A stretch of 64,000 nucleotides of DNA from Candidatus Poseidonia sp. (GTDB taxonomy: Archaea; Thermoplasmatota; Poseidoniia; Poseidoniales; Poseidoniaceae), in the NCBI GenBank assembly GCA_030829545.1, contig JAURAI010000007.1, positions 1 through 64,000 of the forward strand. The letters run 5' to 3'. Position 1 is the first letter of the stretch, and the number at the start of each line of letters is the position of its first letter. Positions 1 to 9,704 of the stretch are shown piece by piece. The position numbers and the translations under genes are program-made. The notes under the pieces were generated by a model that was not told the origin of the DNA, ran no database searches, and worked only from the letters and a program-made list of their open reading frames with translations.

Positions 1-2
1 CG

Positions 3-722
3 ACCGCCCAACTCGTTCAAGCAATTTGTGAACAAGGAGGAAAAATTCTCTGCCAAACCTCGCTCATTCAGAAGGAGTTGGCCCACCTCTCTGGCATGCC
101 AGACCATCAATTTGTGGAACTGCCACCGATGATACCTGACGAGGCCCCTGAACCGTTGAGCGGCGGTGTTCAAGATGACAAAGTGAACATCGTTTATGCT
201 GGAAAAATGGCTCCCTTATGGGGGGTTGAACCTCTGCTTGACGTTGCCACTTCAGATATTGCCGTCAAGGTCATCGGCGATAAGATTCACAACGGTCCAG
301 CCGACGATGCAACCTTCCGTCGTCGCATGACCTCAAAATTGGAGACCAACGAGCACATTGACTGGATCCACCGTCTGCCTCGGGAAGAAGTCCTCAAGCA
401 TGTGGCCTTGGCCGATCTAGCATGGTGTGCCCGAGATGCGTATTTCGAGAGTCAAACTCGTGAACTGTCCACAAAAGTGTTGGAATGCATTTTTGTGGGT
501 ACGCCTCCTGTTCTGACCCGCTCCGTGTTGCACGAGGAATTGTTGGGTTCGGACTGGCCGTTCTTTGTCGATGGTCCCGATGACGATTCATGGACTGTTG
601 ACCTTCGAGTGAAACTTGAAACGGTCAATGAGAGGATCTCAAAACTCAAACCTCGACTTGAGAAGCACAACATTTTGACGGTATCTCAAACCTTTCGAAG
701 TACTCTGGGGGTGGGGGAATGA
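3..722 (+). CDS. Glycosyltransferase, C-terminal part (continues upstream of window)
   Basis: Frame is open to the window edge (TAQLVQAICEQGGKILCQTSLIQKELAHLSG...); GT-B style 'VNIVYAGKMAPLWGVEPLLD' region; inside a polysaccharide locus. Confidence 0.55.
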   Translation, partial: TAQLVQAICEQGGKILCQTSLIQKELAHLSGMPDHQFVELPPMIPDEAPEPLSGGVQDDKVNIVYAGKMAPLWGVEPLLDVATSDIAVKVIGDKIHNGPADDATFRRRMTSKLETNEHIDWIHRLPREEVLKHVALADLAWCARDAYFESQTRELSTKVLECIFVGTPPVLTRSVLHEELLGSDWPFFVDGPDDDSWTVDLRVKLETVNERISKLKPRLEKHNILTVSQTFRSTLGVGE

Positions 723-2122
723 ATGGACGAATTGACGTGGGCGATTGGGGGTCAGTCGTCAATTCAGGAAGTCCGGAGGAGTTGCTTCAAACCAATCTTG
801 AGGACGGTGTCTTCGAGGTTGTTTTCGGTAATAACATATTGTACATGAAAATAAGCAACACTCGGTTTTTAGATTCTCACCAAAGCCTTCTTGTTTGTTT
901 GAATGCGGCCATCAGCAGTAAAAGCAACAAGTCCCCTCCTTTTTTTTCTGGAGAAGGCATTGCTGCTTCGTTGCAATCCTGCCTTATCTCCATCTCCGAC
1001 CCCTCGACTCACATTGACGGGGTAAATTTAGGGTGGTACATCGGAAATGAAGAGTGGTTCTCTTTACAGGCAGATTTGTGTGCACTGCTTGACAGGTTAT
1101 CGGCTCATTTTTCCAAGCGATTGGTCTTTTTTGGTGGGTCAGGCGGAGGGTTTGCCTCCTTCGCCATCAGTCTTGGGCTGACTGTACCCTCAACGATCAT
1201 CGGCATGAATCCACAACTCGACATCACCCTGTATCCTACCGCCAATGTTTTTGCAACGAAGGCTTTCCCATCAATGGGGATTTCAAACAAAGAAAATTTC
1301 ATTGAAAACCGCGGCGCATGGGTAACTTTCTTTCAATCACAAGGGCTCGTGACAAAGGTAACGAAGGACTTGTTGAATCCTCTTTGCGATTACATTTTGT
1401 TGCAAAATTGGAACGATACGCATCACCTTCATCTTCATACGCCTTTTCTCTTGCCGAACATTGCGGAAAAGTCTCTCTCTGATTGGTTTGGCCACACCGA
1501 TGATCTTGGTTATGTCATTGGCCCTTGGGGTGACACCCACTCTGTTGTGTGGAAAGAACACATCTTGTTGTGTTTGTCAATGGCCTTGGATGGACAATCG
1601 TCCAGAGAAATCATTGAGGCTGTGGCGGACGAGTTCCTCCCTCGGCCAGTTAACAAAGCTCAAGACGAATCGCAGTTGTCTTTCCCTCCAATACATCCTA
1701 TCGGGTCCAACAAAGCCCCTCTTAACTTGGTTCGTTTTGATAGGGCCTTTTTTGAAAAACACAACATCGAAGAAAATATCTTTGATCTCTCTTTCTTGCA
1801 AAACTATCTCGTTGCGGGCCAAACAAATTTGGACATTTATGCTGTTCTCTGGGGCTTACAATGCTGGTTTTCTATGACAAAACCACATCTTGAAACCGAG
1901 GAAGAAGGTTGGAAAAAGGTTGATTTAGAATCGTTAGCGAAAATTCTCCGTGCTCTTAGCAATGAATTCAAACAGCGCAAGGCAATGAGTCATCATCGTG
2001 ATTTTTTGAGTCAGGTTGTGTCGTGTTTCATCGAGGCTACGGAACAGAATAGAGACTCACTTGATGCCACTTTGTGGAGTGAAATCATCACATTTCATTC
2101 TATCTTGAGCAATTCAGAATAA
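719..2122 (+). CDS. Hypothetical protein, possible alpha/beta-hydrolase-like fold
   Basis: 467 aa ORF overlapping the upstream stop by 4 nt; 'FFGGSGGGFASFAISLGL' resembles a nucleophile-elbow motif. Confidence 0.55.
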   Translation: MNGRIDVGDWGSVVNSGSPEELLQTNLEDGVFEVVFGNNILYMKISNTRFLDSHQSLLVCLNAAISSKSNKSPPFFSGEGIAASLQSCLISISDPSTHIDGVNLGWYIGNEEWFSLQADLCALLDRLSAHFSKRLVFFGGSGGGFASFAISLGLTVPSTIIGMNPQLDITLYPTANVFATKAFPSMGISNKENFIENRGAWVTFFQSQGLVTKVTKDLLNPLCDYILLQNWNDTHHLHLHTPFLLPNIAEKSLSDWFGHTDDLGYVIGPWGDTHSVVWKEHILLCLSMALDGQSSREIIEAVADEFLPRPVNKAQDESQLSFPPIHPIGSNKAPLNLVRFDRAFFEKHNIEENIFDLSFLQNYLVAGQTNLDIYAVLWGLQCWFSMTKPHLETEEEGWKKVDLESLAKILRALSNEFKQRKAMSHHRDFLSQVVSCFIEATEQNRDSLDATLWSEIITFHSILSNSE

Positions 2123-2214
2123 GCCTTGAGCGTGTCTTGAGGTGGGCCGATGGAAACGATGTTTCCGTTTTCAACCAAAGCAATTCGCGTACAAATGGAA
2201 CTCATGAGCCCCAT

Positions 2215-2793
2215 CTAATGGGAAACGATGACCACCGCACCCGAATCTTGAATCAATTGCTTGACCCGATCCTCACTCTTTTTTCGGAACGACGCATCCC
2301 CTACTCCAAGGACCTCGTCGATCAACAACAAATCTGGCCTAAAGGCCGTTGCAACTGAAATACCCAATCGGGATTTCATACCCGACGAGTAGGTTCGAAT
2401 TGGGCGGTCGAAGTGATGGTCAAGCTCGGCAAAGGATTGGATTTCCTCAATCAGGCCGTCAATTTGTTCTGTCGTTCGGCCCATCAATGCACCGTAGAGG
2501 TAGGCGTTCTCACATCCCGTCAGTTCTTTGTGAAACCCGACCCCAACGCCTGCAAGGAGTGAAACACTACCTCGAGCGGAGATGGTTCCAGAATCAGGGG
2601 GGAAAACACCAGCCATCATCTTCAGCAGCGTGCTTTTACCAGAGCCGTTGCGTCCGATAATGCCCAAGACCTCGCCCTGGTTCACTTCCAATGAAATGTT
2701 TCGAACGCCTGAAGGTTGAATGTCTTCTTTGCGATATTGCCGCGGCACTGGGTATTCCAGCGTTACATCCTCAAGCCGCATCACGACTGTCAT
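2215..2793 (-). CDS. ABC transporter ATP-binding protein, polysaccharide exporter (Wzt/TagH-like); apparently truncated by in-frame TAG
   Basis: Walker A GRNGSGKST, signature YSSGMKSRL, Walker B LLLIDEVLGVGD, H-loop VIVSH. Translation continues in frame after TAG as MGLMSSICTRIALVENGNIVSIGPPQDTLKAYSELLKIE to a TGA at 2095-2097. Confidence 0.85.
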   Translation of the reverse strand: MTVVMRLEDVTLEYPVPRQYRKEDIQPSGVRNISLEVNQGEVLGIIGRNGSGKSTLLKMMAGVFPPDSGTISARGSVSLLAGVGVGFHKELTGCENAYLYGALMGRTTEQIDGLIEEIQSFAELDHHFDRPIRTYSSGMKSRLGISVATAFRPDLLLIDEVLGVGDASFRKKSEDRVKQLIQDSGAVVIVSH

Positions 2794-3650
2794 ACGTTCA
2801 CCACCGCCCGGTGTGCTTTCCTCTCAAAGACCATAGCGCCGAAAACATACCCTAGAAGCGCAATGGTGAGGCACATGGCATATCCATATCCGGGAATAGC
2901 AGACGACTCTCCCAGAACGACGTCCCGCATGCCTGTGATGGGTACGACGGTGGGATTCAAGTGCGCCACGATGGCGTGCCACCCATCTCCAAAGCGTGAG
3001 TTGAACATGTCATAGGTCCACATGACTGGGGAGAGAAAGAAGCCAGCTCTGACCAGGAAATTGATGAGATTGAGGATGTCAGGAATCTTGCAAGCGAGCG
3101 GAGCCAACAGCAAACCAATCCCCCAGCCAGTGAAGGAAAGCAGCAACAACCAAACGGGCAGCATCAGCAGGTTTGCTGTTATTGGTAGGTCATGAATGAA
3201 GTAAAACGGAATCAGACACGTGAGGGATATGACGGCCAGGACGGCGTTTGTCAGCGTGCCGCTTGTTGCAAAGACCGTTTTTGGCACCCGTGCAAATTGA
3301 AAGAGGTTGATTGAACTGCTCAATGATTTCGTCGAAGTGGTGAGTGACCTTGCAAACATCGTCCAACCGATGATGCCGATGATGATTTTCACCGGGTAGA
3401 GCGGGTCGGATGAACCAACCAGAATGGTGAAGATAAATGTGTAAACCACAGCAAGGAGTAGAGGCTCAAGAACAGCCCAAGTATAACCAAGATAAGCGCG
3501 GCGATAGCGTGCGTTGAGGTCACGTTTGATGAGCAGGCGTAGCAGGTGTCTGGAACGAAATAAATCGGTGAGCACAATGAACGGAAGACGATGAAGACTT
3601 CGTTTTCCCCACAATGGGATGAGCGTAGATCCCTTGTCGCTTGCATTCAT
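2790..3650 (-). CDS. ABC-2 type polysaccharide export permease (Wzm-like)
   Basis: Multi-TM; 'KRDLNARYRRAYLGYTWAVLEPLLLAVVYTFIF' is typical of O-antigen/teichoic acid permeases; overlaps the ATPase gene by 4 nt. Confidence 0.88.
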   Translation of the reverse strand: MNASDKGSTLIPLWGKRSLHRLPFIVLTDLFRSRHLLRLLIKRDLNARYRRAYLGYTWAVLEPLLLAVVYTFIFTILVGSSDPLYPVKIIIGIIGWTMFARSLTTSTKSLSSSINLFQFARVPKTVFATSGTLTNAVLAVISLTCLIPFYFIHDLPITANLLMLPVWLLLLSFTGWGIGLLLAPLACKIPDILNLINFLVRAGFFLSPVMWTYDMFNSRFGDGWHAIVAHLNPTVVPITGMRDVVLGESSAIPGYGYAMCLTIALLGYVFGAMVFERKAHRAVVNV

Positions 3651-3783
3651 GCTTCGGGGTTTCTCCGTTCACACATAAAGGCGACGACCCTTGAAACGGG
3701 CACCCCCCGTTTCTTTATCCTATGGCGAACACTCCAACCAGAAACTGATCAACCGCTATCTTCAATGCTTGAGGGCGGCAGGG

Positions 3784-5139
3784 ATGCCTATGGCCCTAAC
3801 AGCCGCGTTTGCGACGAAGATTTCCGATAACACACTCTCAGTCGGCATCATCGGCTTGGGCTATGTGGGCCTGCCAACCGCCATCGGCTTCCACGACGCG
3901 GGCTTCGAAGTCTGGGGCGTTGACGTATCGCAGCGCACCGTTGACATGGTGATGGCCGGGAAAAACCCCACTGGCGACCCAGACGTGGACGACATCGTTC
4001 CAGCACCAGGCACCGAACGCTGGCACATCACCACCTCCACGGCCGAAGCCGTTCCTCATTGCGATGTGGTTTTGGTCACTGTTCCAACCCCCATCACGCA
4101 CGATCTCAAGCCCGACCTCTCCTATGTGGAAGCAGCGGGGCGCGCTGTTTTCGAGGCGATTCCAAAAGGTTCGAACACCATCGTGGTACTCGAGTCCACG
4201 GTCTACCCCGGTGTCACCGCCCAAACGTGGATGCCCATCGTGGAGGAACTGGGTCTCATCATTGGCGAAGATCTCGAAATCGCCTACTGCCCTGAGCGTT
4301 TCAACCCCGGCGACCCTGCACACGGTGTCCGTCAAGTTGCACGCGTCATCGGCTGCTCAAACCCCGAGGTTGGTGAAGCATTGGTTACCCTGTATTCCAA
4401 ACTGACCAGCGAAGACGTTCGCTACGTCGGCAAACTCGAAGTCGCAGAAGCCGCCAAAGTCATCGAAAACGTCCAACGTGACATCAACATCGCTCTGGTC
4501 AACGAGTTGGCTCGCATTTTCCCTGCGCTCGACGTTGATGTGGAAGACGTGTTGTCCGCAGCGGCGACCAAATGGAACTTCCATCGCTACACGCCTGGTG
4601 TTGGCGTGGGTGGACACTGCATCCCCGTTGACCCGTACTACATGATTCAGCGCGCAGCCGATGTTGGCGTGCCAGCCGGCCTCATTACGGCAGCACGCGC
4701 TGTGAACCGGACCATGCCGAACCACGTCGCTCAAGTTTTGGTCAACATTCTCTGGAAAGCAGGCCTCTCGGCTGAGAACACGAAGATTCTCTTGCTTGGT
4801 TGGTCCTACAAAGCAGAAGTGGGCGACCCGCGAGAAACGCCCGCCGAACCATTGGCTGAAGCCCTTCATGAGAAGGGCATTGCAGTTGCCGTTTACGACC
4901 CACACCTCAGTTCGGAGGAGATGCCAGACCATGTCGAGTGGGTTGATTCGCTGGACATGGCAGAGGGTTACGATATGGCCGTCCTCGTTACCGCCCACAA
5001 GGCCTGTGTTGAGTTGGACTGGGCATCTCTCCTCCAGCAAATGAAGACACCTCTTCTGTACGACGGGCGACGCGTGCTCGATCTCTCAAGATTGGAAGCC
5101 ATAGGTTGGGACGTCCATGCGGTCGGTCGCCCAAACTAG
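3784..5139 (+). CDS. UDP-N-acetyl-D-mannosamine dehydrogenase-type nucleotide sugar dehydrogenase
   Basis: GLGYVGLPTAIGF Rossmann motif; CPERFNPGD; GVGVGGHCIPVDPYYM catalytic Cys motif. Start placed at internal Met of the listed ORF. Confidence 0.9.
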   Translation: MPMALTAAFATKISDNTLSVGIIGLGYVGLPTAIGFHDAGFEVWGVDVSQRTVDMVMAGKNPTGDPDVDDIVPAPGTERWHITTSTAEAVPHCDVVLVTVPTPITHDLKPDLSYVEAAGRAVFEAIPKGSNTIVVLESTVYPGVTAQTWMPIVEELGLIIGEDLEIAYCPERFNPGDPAHGVRQVARVIGCSNPEVGEALVTLYSKLTSEDVRYVGKLEVAEAAKVIENVQRDINIALVNELARIFPALDVDVEDVLSAAATKWNFHRYTPGVGVGGHCIPVDPYYMIQRAADVGVPAGLITAARAVNRTMPNHVAQVLVNILWKAGLSAENTKILLLGWSYKAEVGDPRETPAEPLAEALHEKGIAVAVYDPHLSSEEMPDHVEWVDSLDMAEGYDMAVLVTAHKACVELDWASLLQQMKTPLLYDGRRVLDLSRLEAIGWDVHAVGRPN

Positions 5140-5445
5140 GGCATTGAGTGTGGTGGGACTATCTTAATTCAACCATTGAGACTTACTCAGAACGATACGA
5201 TCTTGATATCGTGGATTATATGTGGTCCAATAACATGATCGATGATGATTTCAATGATTAAACGCATGCAGCGAGAACAGGTGAAGTAAAATTTGCTGAA
5301 CTTATAGGGCCGGAAATTGACGAATTTCTCCGATGAGGCTGTAAAATTCTCGCTTTGACCACAGGATTTCGGCCGAATATGAACCAAGTGTTATACATCG
5401 GGCCCATGACGAACCGTCATAGCCAACTTTTGGCATGGTGAAAGA

Positions 5446-6696
5446 ATGAAGTATCAACTCAAATGCTTGAAGACTGGAGATCTCATCGACGACAACTACA
5501 CCCTCCACTACACCAAAAATGCGCTGCTCCGTGCAGAATACAACGAACCCTTTCAACTTCAGGAAAGCGCTCAGGGCGTCTGGAAGTATATTTCTTGGCT
5601 CCCTGTTTCAAATGCCAACGAGTACGTTGCAGGAACGGTGACCTACAAGGCCGATGCGCTTGGAAAAGCCATGGGCCTCTCCAACCTATGGGTCACCTTC
5701 CACGGCTATTGGCCTGAAAAAGGCGGTTTGTGTCCTACGGGCAGTTTCAAGGACATGGAAGCCGTTCCAACCATTCAACGTCTACGAGATCACGGTGCAA
5801 AAGGGCTGATATGTGCCAGTGCAGGCAATACAGCACGTGCCTTTTCGCATTTTTGTGGACTCGACGGAATCCCTCTCATCGTCGTGGTCGGTAAAGATCA
5901 CGCCGACCGTCTTTGGGCGAGGCCCGAAAACTCCGCTGAAAGCGTTCGCTTGGTCGTTGTTGAAGACGGCGATTATTACGATGCGAAGACTGTAGCAAAA
6001 GGGATTGCTGCTCAACTTCCCGGGTGGCAAATGGAGGGCAGTGTTCACAACGTTGCACGTCGCGACGGGATTGGGAGTCTCATGATCGATGCAGCCTTCA
6101 CCATCGGACACCTTCCCGACCATTACTTCCAAGGCATTGGTGGTGGACCCGGGCCGATTGGCATTCATGAAATGGCAGTTCGTCTTATTGAAGAGGGGCT
6201 CTTTGAAGGCCCAGCCCCCCGTCAGCACCTTTCTCAAAATGTAGAACATCACCCCATTCACAAAGCGTGGCAGGATGATCGCGACCATTTGATTGAGTCA
6301 GATTTCCCTTCTGAGGACGTCGAAGTTTATTCGGATTATTTGATGAACAAAGGCCCTGCCTACGGACAGGTGGGTGCAGTTCATGATATTCTCGCGTCCT
6401 CGCAGGGCCAAACTTACATCGTTGAGCGTGAAGATGCGATGGCTGCTCGTGAACTGATTGAATCCACCAAAGGAATAGACATCATGACGCCGGGGGGCGT
6501 AGCGGCAGCAAGCCTTCAGCAGGCTTTGGCTTCGGGCGACGTGCAGGCTGATGATTGCATCCTTCTCAACATCAGCGGAGGAGGCTCGAAACGCCTCAAA
6601 GAAGATATTGAAACGCATTTGATTGAACCTTGGAAGACGGTCAAGAAAGCAACGGGTGTTGCCTCCATTCTGACGGCCCTTGAGAGCGAATCCTGA
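5446..6696 (+). CDS. Cysteate synthase / threonine-synthase-like PLP enzyme
   Basis: Collinear with Methanosarcina-type cysteate synthase as recalled: CLK..., SWLPV, TYK.AL...GLSNL...GYWPEKG, SFKDMEA.PT, ASAGNTARAF, NVARRDGIG..M.DAA.TIG.LPDHYFQ, LLNISGGG.KRLKED. Confidence 0.85.
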   Translation: MKYQLKCLKTGDLIDDNYTLHYTKNALLRAEYNEPFQLQESAQGVWKYISWLPVSNANEYVAGTVTYKADALGKAMGLSNLWVTFHGYWPEKGGLCPTGSFKDMEAVPTIQRLRDHGAKGLICASAGNTARAFSHFCGLDGIPLIVVVGKDHADRLWARPENSAESVRLVVVEDGDYYDAKTVAKGIAAQLPGWQMEGSVHNVARRDGIGSLMIDAAFTIGHLPDHYFQGIGGGPGPIGIHEMAVRLIEEGLFEGPAPRQHLSQNVEHHPIHKAWQDDRDHLIESDFPSEDVEVYSDYLMNKGPAYGQVGAVHDILASSQGQTYIVEREDAMAARELIESTKGIDIMTPGGVAAASLQQALASGDVQADDCILLNISGGGSKRLKEDIETHLIEPWKTVKKATGVASILTALESES

Positions 6697-6755
6697 GATT
6701 TGTCAAAGCGCAGGTTCAAAGATGGAGCGTCTGCTCAGGGAAACGAGGCGAGCAT

Positions 6756-7067
6756 ATGGTCGAGGCTGCGTGGGTTGAAGCGGAAGTGCTCAAAGCAGTC
6801 CCTGACGCCGTCGTTGAAGTTGTTGACCTGCATAATTCTGGCGACCACTTCCACGTCCGAATCATCTCCGATTCCTTTGATGGAATGCGCCCCCTTCAAC
6901 GCCAAAAGCAAGTTTTGGCCGTGATGAAGGCCCACATCCCTCATCCCATTCATGCGCTTGACCTCAAGTGCATGACGCCCGCTCAAGCAGCCACCGCTGG
7001 TGACACAGCGTTTGACCCCCACGGCGGAGGTCAAGGCGTGCATATCCGCCGTCTGAAAAAGGAATGA
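6756..7067 (+). CDS. BolA-like protein
   Basis: 'VVDLHNSGDHFHVRIISDSFDGMRPLQRQKQVLAVMKAHIPHPIHALDLKCMTPAQA' matches the BolA fold motif pattern; directly precedes a CGFS glutaredoxin. Confidence 0.82.
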   Translation: MVEAAWVEAEVLKAVPDAVVEVVDLHNSGDHFHVRIISDSFDGMRPLQRQKQVLAVMKAHIPHPIHALDLKCMTPAQAATAGDTAFDPHGGGQGVHIRRLKKE

Positions 7068-7390
7068 TAACCATGAATTGGACCCCAGAAGAACTGCAAA
7101 GCCTCGTGACCGACCACCCGATTGTCCTCTTCATGAAGGGCAGTCCTAACGAGCCACAGTGCGGCTTCTCGAACCGTGCAGCCCAGGTCTTGCAGCAACT
7201 CGGAGAAGAATTCGCTTCCGTGGACGTCCTCAGCGACCGCCTTGCTATTCCATCGATTTGTGCTTGGTCGGATTTCCCAACCATGCCTCAAATCTATGTC
7301 CACGGTGAACTCATTGGCGGATCAGATATCGCTCTTGAGATGCTTCAGGACGGTAGCCTGCGTGAAATGTACGACGCCGGCCGTCAGTGA
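7064..7390 (+). CDS. Monothiol (CGFS) glutaredoxin, Grx4/Grx5 family
   Basis: 'VLFMKGSPNEPQCGFSNRAAQVL' and 'WSDFPTMPQIYVHGELIGGSDI'; overlaps the BolA stop by 4 nt. Confidence 0.93.
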   Translation: MITMNWTPEELQSLVTDHPIVLFMKGSPNEPQCGFSNRAAQVLQQLGEEFASVDVLSDRLAIPSICAWSDFPTMPQIYVHGELIGGSDIALEMLQDGSLREMYDAGRQ

Positions 7391-8379
7391 TGAGTACGCT
7401 TAGAAAGCGCTTCATCCACCACGCTGTTTTGTTCTGCGTTAGGTGGAACCCCTCTCGCTTCCCGCCATAATTTCCCAGCAAGCGATTCCCACACAAGACC
7501 TTGAGGCTGACCTGAACGGGGGTAATTGGTGAATTCTCCATAGTATACCACACCACCGATGAGAAACAAGTCCACGCGAACATAGTCCATCTCATGACTC
7601 AGCTGTTCGGCGACCTCAATCATCCTTGAAATCTGCTGTTCTCCAAGATGAGTTCGCAGGTTGCCCACTGAGGTATCATTGAACCATTTAGTAGCCTCGG
7701 CAAGAGTGTCAACAAGCGACCCGTCGGGAAGGTGGATGTTCTGTTTGATTTCTTTTCCAAACCTCCCGGATTCGATTTGAATGAAACCGACTTTGCCGCC
7801 AAAACAATGGAATTTAATGTCGGTGGGAGCACCACCATCATCGCCTTCAAGGAATTCTTCGATCATGATGCCTCGTTCTTTGATGTTAAACGCGCCCCAT
7901 TCCAAGGACACGGGAAAATCCTTCTTGAGCACACGTCGAAACTTGCTCTCAATACGCCAACGAGGCCATGGCCTTCCGTATTGGTCACGACCTTTGCGAA
8001 TTACATAGTAACCGTGCTGCTTCCGTGAACGTAATTTTGGAAATCGGGCACGTGGGAGGTGGGGGAGAGGCTCTTTGGCATTGTCAATAATGAAGACGGA
8101 ATCGCCAGACCAGTGATTTGATTTGAGAACGCACCGCTCCGGTAAATCGTCCCATGGAATATGAAAATCATCGGCGCGAATAAAATGGTACAGTTCAGGG
8201 AGTTGACAATGTGAGTGCTCTTCAACATAAGCACGGCTTGCAAATTTGTCTTCTAATGTAATCAAGAGGGGATTGCGGTTGTGATGCATTCGGTGCACGA
8301 GATGCTCGGACAATGTGACGGGGTCATCCACGATATTTAGATGCCAAGGCATGACATTGTCCTTCTGTCCCAATTGCAC
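7384..8379 (-). CDS. TupA-like ATP-grasp protein, polysaccharide/peptide modification
   Basis: 'MHHNRNPLLITLEDKFASRAYVEEH', 'CVLKSNHWSGDSVFI', 'IMIEEFLEGDDGGAPTDIKFHCFGGKVGFIQ', 'YVRVDLFLIGGVVYYGEFTNYPRSG'. Confidence 0.8.
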   Translation of the reverse strand: MQLGQKDNVMPWHLNIVDDPVTLSEHLVHRMHHNRNPLLITLEDKFASRAYVEEHSHCQLPELYHFIRADDFHIPWDDLPERCVLKSNHWSGDSVFIIDNAKEPLPHLPRARFPKLRSRKQHGYYVIRKGRDQYGRPWPRWRIESKFRRVLKKDFPVSLEWGAFNIKERGIMIEEFLEGDDGGAPTDIKFHCFGGKVGFIQIESGRFGKEIKQNIHLPDGSLVDTLAEATKWFNDTSVGNLRTHLGEQQISRMIEVAEQLSHEMDYVRVDLFLIGGVVYYGEFTNYPRSGQPQGLVWESLAGKLWREARGVPPNAEQNSVVDEALSKRTHH

Positions 8380-8438
8380 CCATCCCTGTTTTGTTTCTCG
8401 GGAGATGTTGATTTAAACATGTTGCGACAGCGGGAACC

Positions 8439-9635
8439 ATGAACGAGCCGAAGGTGTTTTCAATTCCACTTACGGATGTGGCTCCACTGCCACAGAAATC
8501 GATCGATAATGCGAAGATTGTCCTCGCTTCAGGACAACTCTTCCGTTACGGTGAAACACGTGCAGACGGTCAATTTGTAGCGCAATTAGAAACAGCCTTT
8601 GCCGCCTACCATGATAAAAAATATGCCATTTGTGTGAATTCTGGAGGAGGGGCCATCACCCTTGCACTGCGTTGTGCAGGGGTTTCCTCTGAGGACACGG
8701 TGTTGCTCAATGCCTTCACACTGGCGCCTGTGCCGGGAAGTTTAGCGAACATTGGTTGTTCGATTGAATTGGTAGAAATCACGGAGAACCTCATAGTTGA
8801 CCTTGAACACCTGGCCTCTCAAATCAAGACCCATCGCCCTAAGGCCTTCCTTCTCTCCCACATGAGAGGGCATTTCGGAAACATGGAAGAGGTCGCTCTT
8901 CTCTGCCGGGAAAATGATGTATTGCTCATCGAAGACTGCGCCCACACCTTAGGGGCGCGTTGGAATGGTCAACTTCTCGGTACGTTCGGTATTGCTGGCT
9001 GTTTTTCGCTTCAAACATACAAACAGATCAACGCAGGTGAAGGAGGCGTTATCATTACCGACGACGACCACCTCGCAGCCAAGGCTGTGTTGATGAGCGG
9101 TTCTTACGAACTTCACCAACAGCAGGGATGTATTCCCCCCATCGACCTTTTGAATCAATATTCACCAACAACGCCAAATTTCAGCATGCGCCTCAACGAG
9201 TTATCAGCTGCAGTTGCCCTGCCACAGTTGGAGAACCTTGAGGAACGAAACGCTATTTGGAGAACCGTTTATGATACCATTGAATCTGAACTTCGCGGTG
9301 TTTCATGTCTGCTTTTGCCCTCTCACCCTCATGCCGTTGAGCTGGCACCGACGTCGATACAGTTCATCGTCAAGAAGCCTCGAGAACAGATCAAAAAATT
9401 CATCGCAAATAGCGCCCAGAGGGGTGTGACAGTGAAGTGGTTTGGCGCCTCTTCACCCAAAGGATTCACCAGTGTTCACCACCATTGGAAATATATTGAA
9501 CCGCAATCCCTTGAGTCCACTAACCAAACGTTGTCTGGCCTCTGTGACCTTCGATTACCCAGCACCCTCACCTTTGATGATTGCCGTTTACTTTGCAATA
9601 TTTTGATTGAGGAACTTGAAGCACTTGGTGGTTGA
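8439..9635 (+). CDS. DegT/DnrJ/EryC1/StrS-family aminotransferase
   Basis: 'CVNSGGGAITLALRCAGV', 'LLIEDCAHTLGARWNGQLLGTFG', 'SLQTYKQINAGEGGVI' PLP-lysine motif. Confidence 0.88.
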   Translation: MNEPKVFSIPLTDVAPLPQKSIDNAKIVLASGQLFRYGETRADGQFVAQLETAFAAYHDKKYAICVNSGGGAITLALRCAGVSSEDTVLLNAFTLAPVPGSLANIGCSIELVEITENLIVDLEHLASQIKTHRPKAFLLSHMRGHFGNMEEVALLCRENDVLLIEDCAHTLGARWNGQLLGTFGIAGCFSLQTYKQINAGEGGVIITDDDHLAAKAVLMSGSYELHQQQGCIPPIDLLNQYSPTTPNFSMRLNELSAAVALPQLENLEERNAIWRTVYDTIESELRGVSCLLLPSHPHAVELAPTSIQFIVKKPREQIKKFIANSAQRGVTVKWFGASSPKGFTSVHHHWKYIEPQSLESTNQTLSGLCDLRLPSTLTFDDCRLLCNILIEELEALGG

Positions 9636-9704
9636 AGAGGACATGAATATTCAATTCAATACATTGAAAATAGACAGCGATGCCAGAACATTGAGGGGGA
9701 TGGC

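Noticed and set aside
2215-2217. TAG as pyrrolysine codon
   Set aside because: No Pyl machinery is visible in the window, and the local context (SH-x-MGLM) is better explained by a CAG-to-TAG change.
3838-5040. Antisense ORFs 3838-4335 and 4357-5040 over the nucleotide-sugar dehydrogenase
   Set aside because: Sense strand encodes a clearly conserved enzyme; antisense translations look random.
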